DNA of 64,000 nt, taken from Sanderia malayensis. Lineage: Eukaryota; Cnidaria; Scyphozoa; Semaeostomeae; Pelagiidae. Position numbers and translations under genes: made by a program. The stretch lies in the NCBI GenBank assembly GCA_013076295.1, contig RQOL01000374.1, positions 1,426,001 through 1,490,000 on the forward strand, in the 5' to 3' direction. Shown here piece after piece: positions 62,655 through 64,000 of this stretch. Each line of letters opens with the position of its first letter. Within the stretch, counting starts at the first letter, position 1. Below the pieces are notes generated by a model that searched no databases, was not told the DNA's origin, and was given only the letters and a program-made list of their open reading frames with translations.

Positions 62655-63210
62655 ATTTATTACAGTTGATATTAAAATTAATAACGATTCCATTAAAGAA
62701 AAAGACTACATAAAATATCTTGGCGTTCTTCTTGACAACAAATTAAACTGGAAACAACACGCTCAATATGTCAATAGGAAAACTTCAAAAGGTATGAGAC
62801 ATTGCGAAAATGAGACATTTTGTATCAACTGATATACTTTGACAATTATATCACACTTTTATTGCTCCGCGCATAAGATACGCCCTCATATATTGGGGTA
62901 GTGCCTCAAAGTGCGCAATCACTAATTTAAGTCATAGTCTCAAGAAAGCAGTTAGAATTATGTCTTTTGCAGATTGTAGAGCTAACTCACAGCCTTTATT
63001 TACTAAATTAGGTCTTTTAAATTTTGAAAATCTTCACAAATTAGAAGTTGCTAAATTCATGTATGACATAAGTAACAACAATTTAACATCGTTAATATGT
63101 GATTTATTTTAAAAAACAAAAATGAGACATAGTTACAAAACCCGTCAAGCCACTAAACACCAATTTTCTTTACCTTTGACTACTACAGAATGGCGAAAAA
63201 AATTCATCAC
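62655..63210 (+). pseudogene. Non-LTR retrotransposon 3' fragment (CR1/L2/Jockey-like)
   Basis: Translated in three frames: DYIKYLGVLLDNKLNWKQH, then a shifted region with LYHTFIAPRIRYALIYWGSA, LKKAVRIMSFADCRANSQP and FTKLGLLNFENLHKLEVAKF. These are the blocks that follow the reverse transcriptase palm in CR1/L2/Jockey elements. At least three frame breaks; 5' end (endonuclease and RT core) missing. 3' tail not evident. Confidence 0.7.
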
Positions 63211-63214
63211 TTTC

Positions 63215-63686
63215 TAATATATATATTCTGTGATGTCACGTGACGGTGGCGAAACTCTGCCTAAAACAATAGATTCGACCCGACACAATAGGTCGAACGC
63301 CCCAAAACAATGGGCCGAAACGGCGAACAAGGTATCCATAAGGGCTTTTTTTTGAGGCCCTCAATCTGCCCTATTTTTGAGTGAGTTGTTCTTTGCCTGC
63401 TGAACCAAAAAGTTATCTATATGAGAGCTCACAGTTTCCACTAAAAGGTTTGGAAATTCTTTGTTTTTGTTCGCCTAATTGGCTATCACGAATAGACCAC
63501 GGTTTACGCTGGCGAAACTTCCAAATTCGCGTCGCGAATTCCAATTTCGAACAAAGCGTTCGCTCTTCACGTGACGCGTTTCGCCTTTTACTGCAATTTG
63601 ATTGGCTCTTTTTGCCCGACCCGCGTGGTAGGCCTAATGTAAACAAGCCCAAAGTTTTAATCAACAAATTATGATAAGGGGTTATC
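63215..63686. other. Unassigned CpG-richer stretch
   Basis: Contains CACGTGAC (63,236) and CACGTGACGCG (63,570) boxes and several CpG sites but no coding or repeat evidence. Open stretches at 63,381-63,674 on both strands lack known motifs. Confidence 0.35.
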
Positions 63687-64000
63687 AGGCGAGCGCAGCG
63701 AGCTAACCTATTGTACGTGGGGTTGAAAGAGGCATGAGCGTTAGCGAATGCAGCGCACGAAGTGCGCCAACCACAGGCGAGCGCAGCGAGCTAACCTATT
63801 GTACGTGGGGTTGAAAGAAGCATGAGCGTGAGCGAATGCAGCGCACGAAGTGCGCCAACCGCAGGCGAGGGCAGCGAGCTAACCCATTGTAGGTGGGGTT
63901 GAAAGGGGCATGAGCGTAAGCGAATGCAGCGCACGAAGTGCGCCAACCACATTAAGTTTTTTCACTTGCCCCCCTCCGGGAAGCGAGCGTACGCGAGCGC
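63687..64000 (+). repeat. 88-bp CpG-rich tandem repeat at window end
   Basis: AGGCGAGCGCAGCGAGCTAA starts at 63,687, 63,775 and 63,863 (AGGCGAGGGCAG in the third): exact 88-bp period. Each unit carries the palindrome GCGCACGAAGTGCGC and GCATGAGCG(T/A)(T/G/A)AGCG. The third unit runs into ACATTAAGTTTTTTCACTTG and CCGGGAAGCGAGCGTACGCG at the window edge. Confidence 0.93.

Overview
The window is a stretch of repeat-dense animal nuclear DNA. Spliceosomal-type GT..AG introns can be inferred in at least one gene (48.8-51.7 kb). The transposon set (DIRS-type tyrosine-recombinase retroelements, BEL/Pao, Copia, RLE-type non-LTR, PIF/Harbinger, ISL2EU, Kolobok-like with THAP, MULE with a Ulp1 protease, tRNA-derived SINE) is typical of marine invertebrates. 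A cnidarian is my best guess, but sponge, mollusc or hemichordate cannot be excluded. I see no convincing single-copy host gene. Almost every coding stretch is a mobile element, and most are broken by frameshifts or stops. A 100-base run of N marks an assembly gap at 55,497-55,596.

Layout. 0.05-3.4 kb: MULE transposase with SWIM finger, followed by a Ulp1-like protease and PHD-like finger. 3.7-5.4 kb: 5'-truncated RLE non-LTR retrotransposon bounded on both sides by TAA-type microsatellite. 5.8-7.0 kb: Copia and PIF1-helicase relics. 7.4-12.7 kb: a degraded gene of a PIN/FEN1-like family, split by a PIF/Harbinger transposon, with an inverted second copy of its 3' end. 13.1-34.15 kb: one tyrosine-recombinase retroelement on the minus strand that has been hit repeatedly. 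ISL2EU (13,745-17,971) sits in its recombinase. A BEL/Pao element (about 19.04-31.3 kb) sits in its RNase H, and itself holds a younger BEL/Pao element (23,887-30,097). A further insert carrying an RTE-like fragment sits in its reverse transcriptase. 34.15-43 kb: a small LTR element, scattered retroelement pieces and two blocks of one satellite family, the first with a 123-bp dimer and a 616-bp higher-order period. 43.1-47.6 kb: the best preserved DIRS element, with gag, RT/RNase H, an apparently complete tyrosine recombinase, and inverted repeats at its ends. 48.8-51.7 kb: an exon-intron THAP/Kolobok-like transposase. 51.7-64 kb: mostly non-coding, with microsatellites, a foldback element, a Copia fragment cut by a SINE, a non-LTR fragment, and CpG-rich 88-bp repeats at the window end whose inverted relative lies at 51.7 kb.

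How the parts relate. The nested insertions give a relative order of events: the YR retroelement first, then the older BEL/Pao, then the younger BEL/Pao, whose two 277-bp LTRs are almost identical and flanked by a 5-bp duplication. ISL2EU carries two convergent genes (THAP-DDE transposase; SAP-SWIM-YqaJ nuclease) and intact terminal inverted repeats. No bacterial-type operon, CRISPR array, origin or riboswitch was seen.
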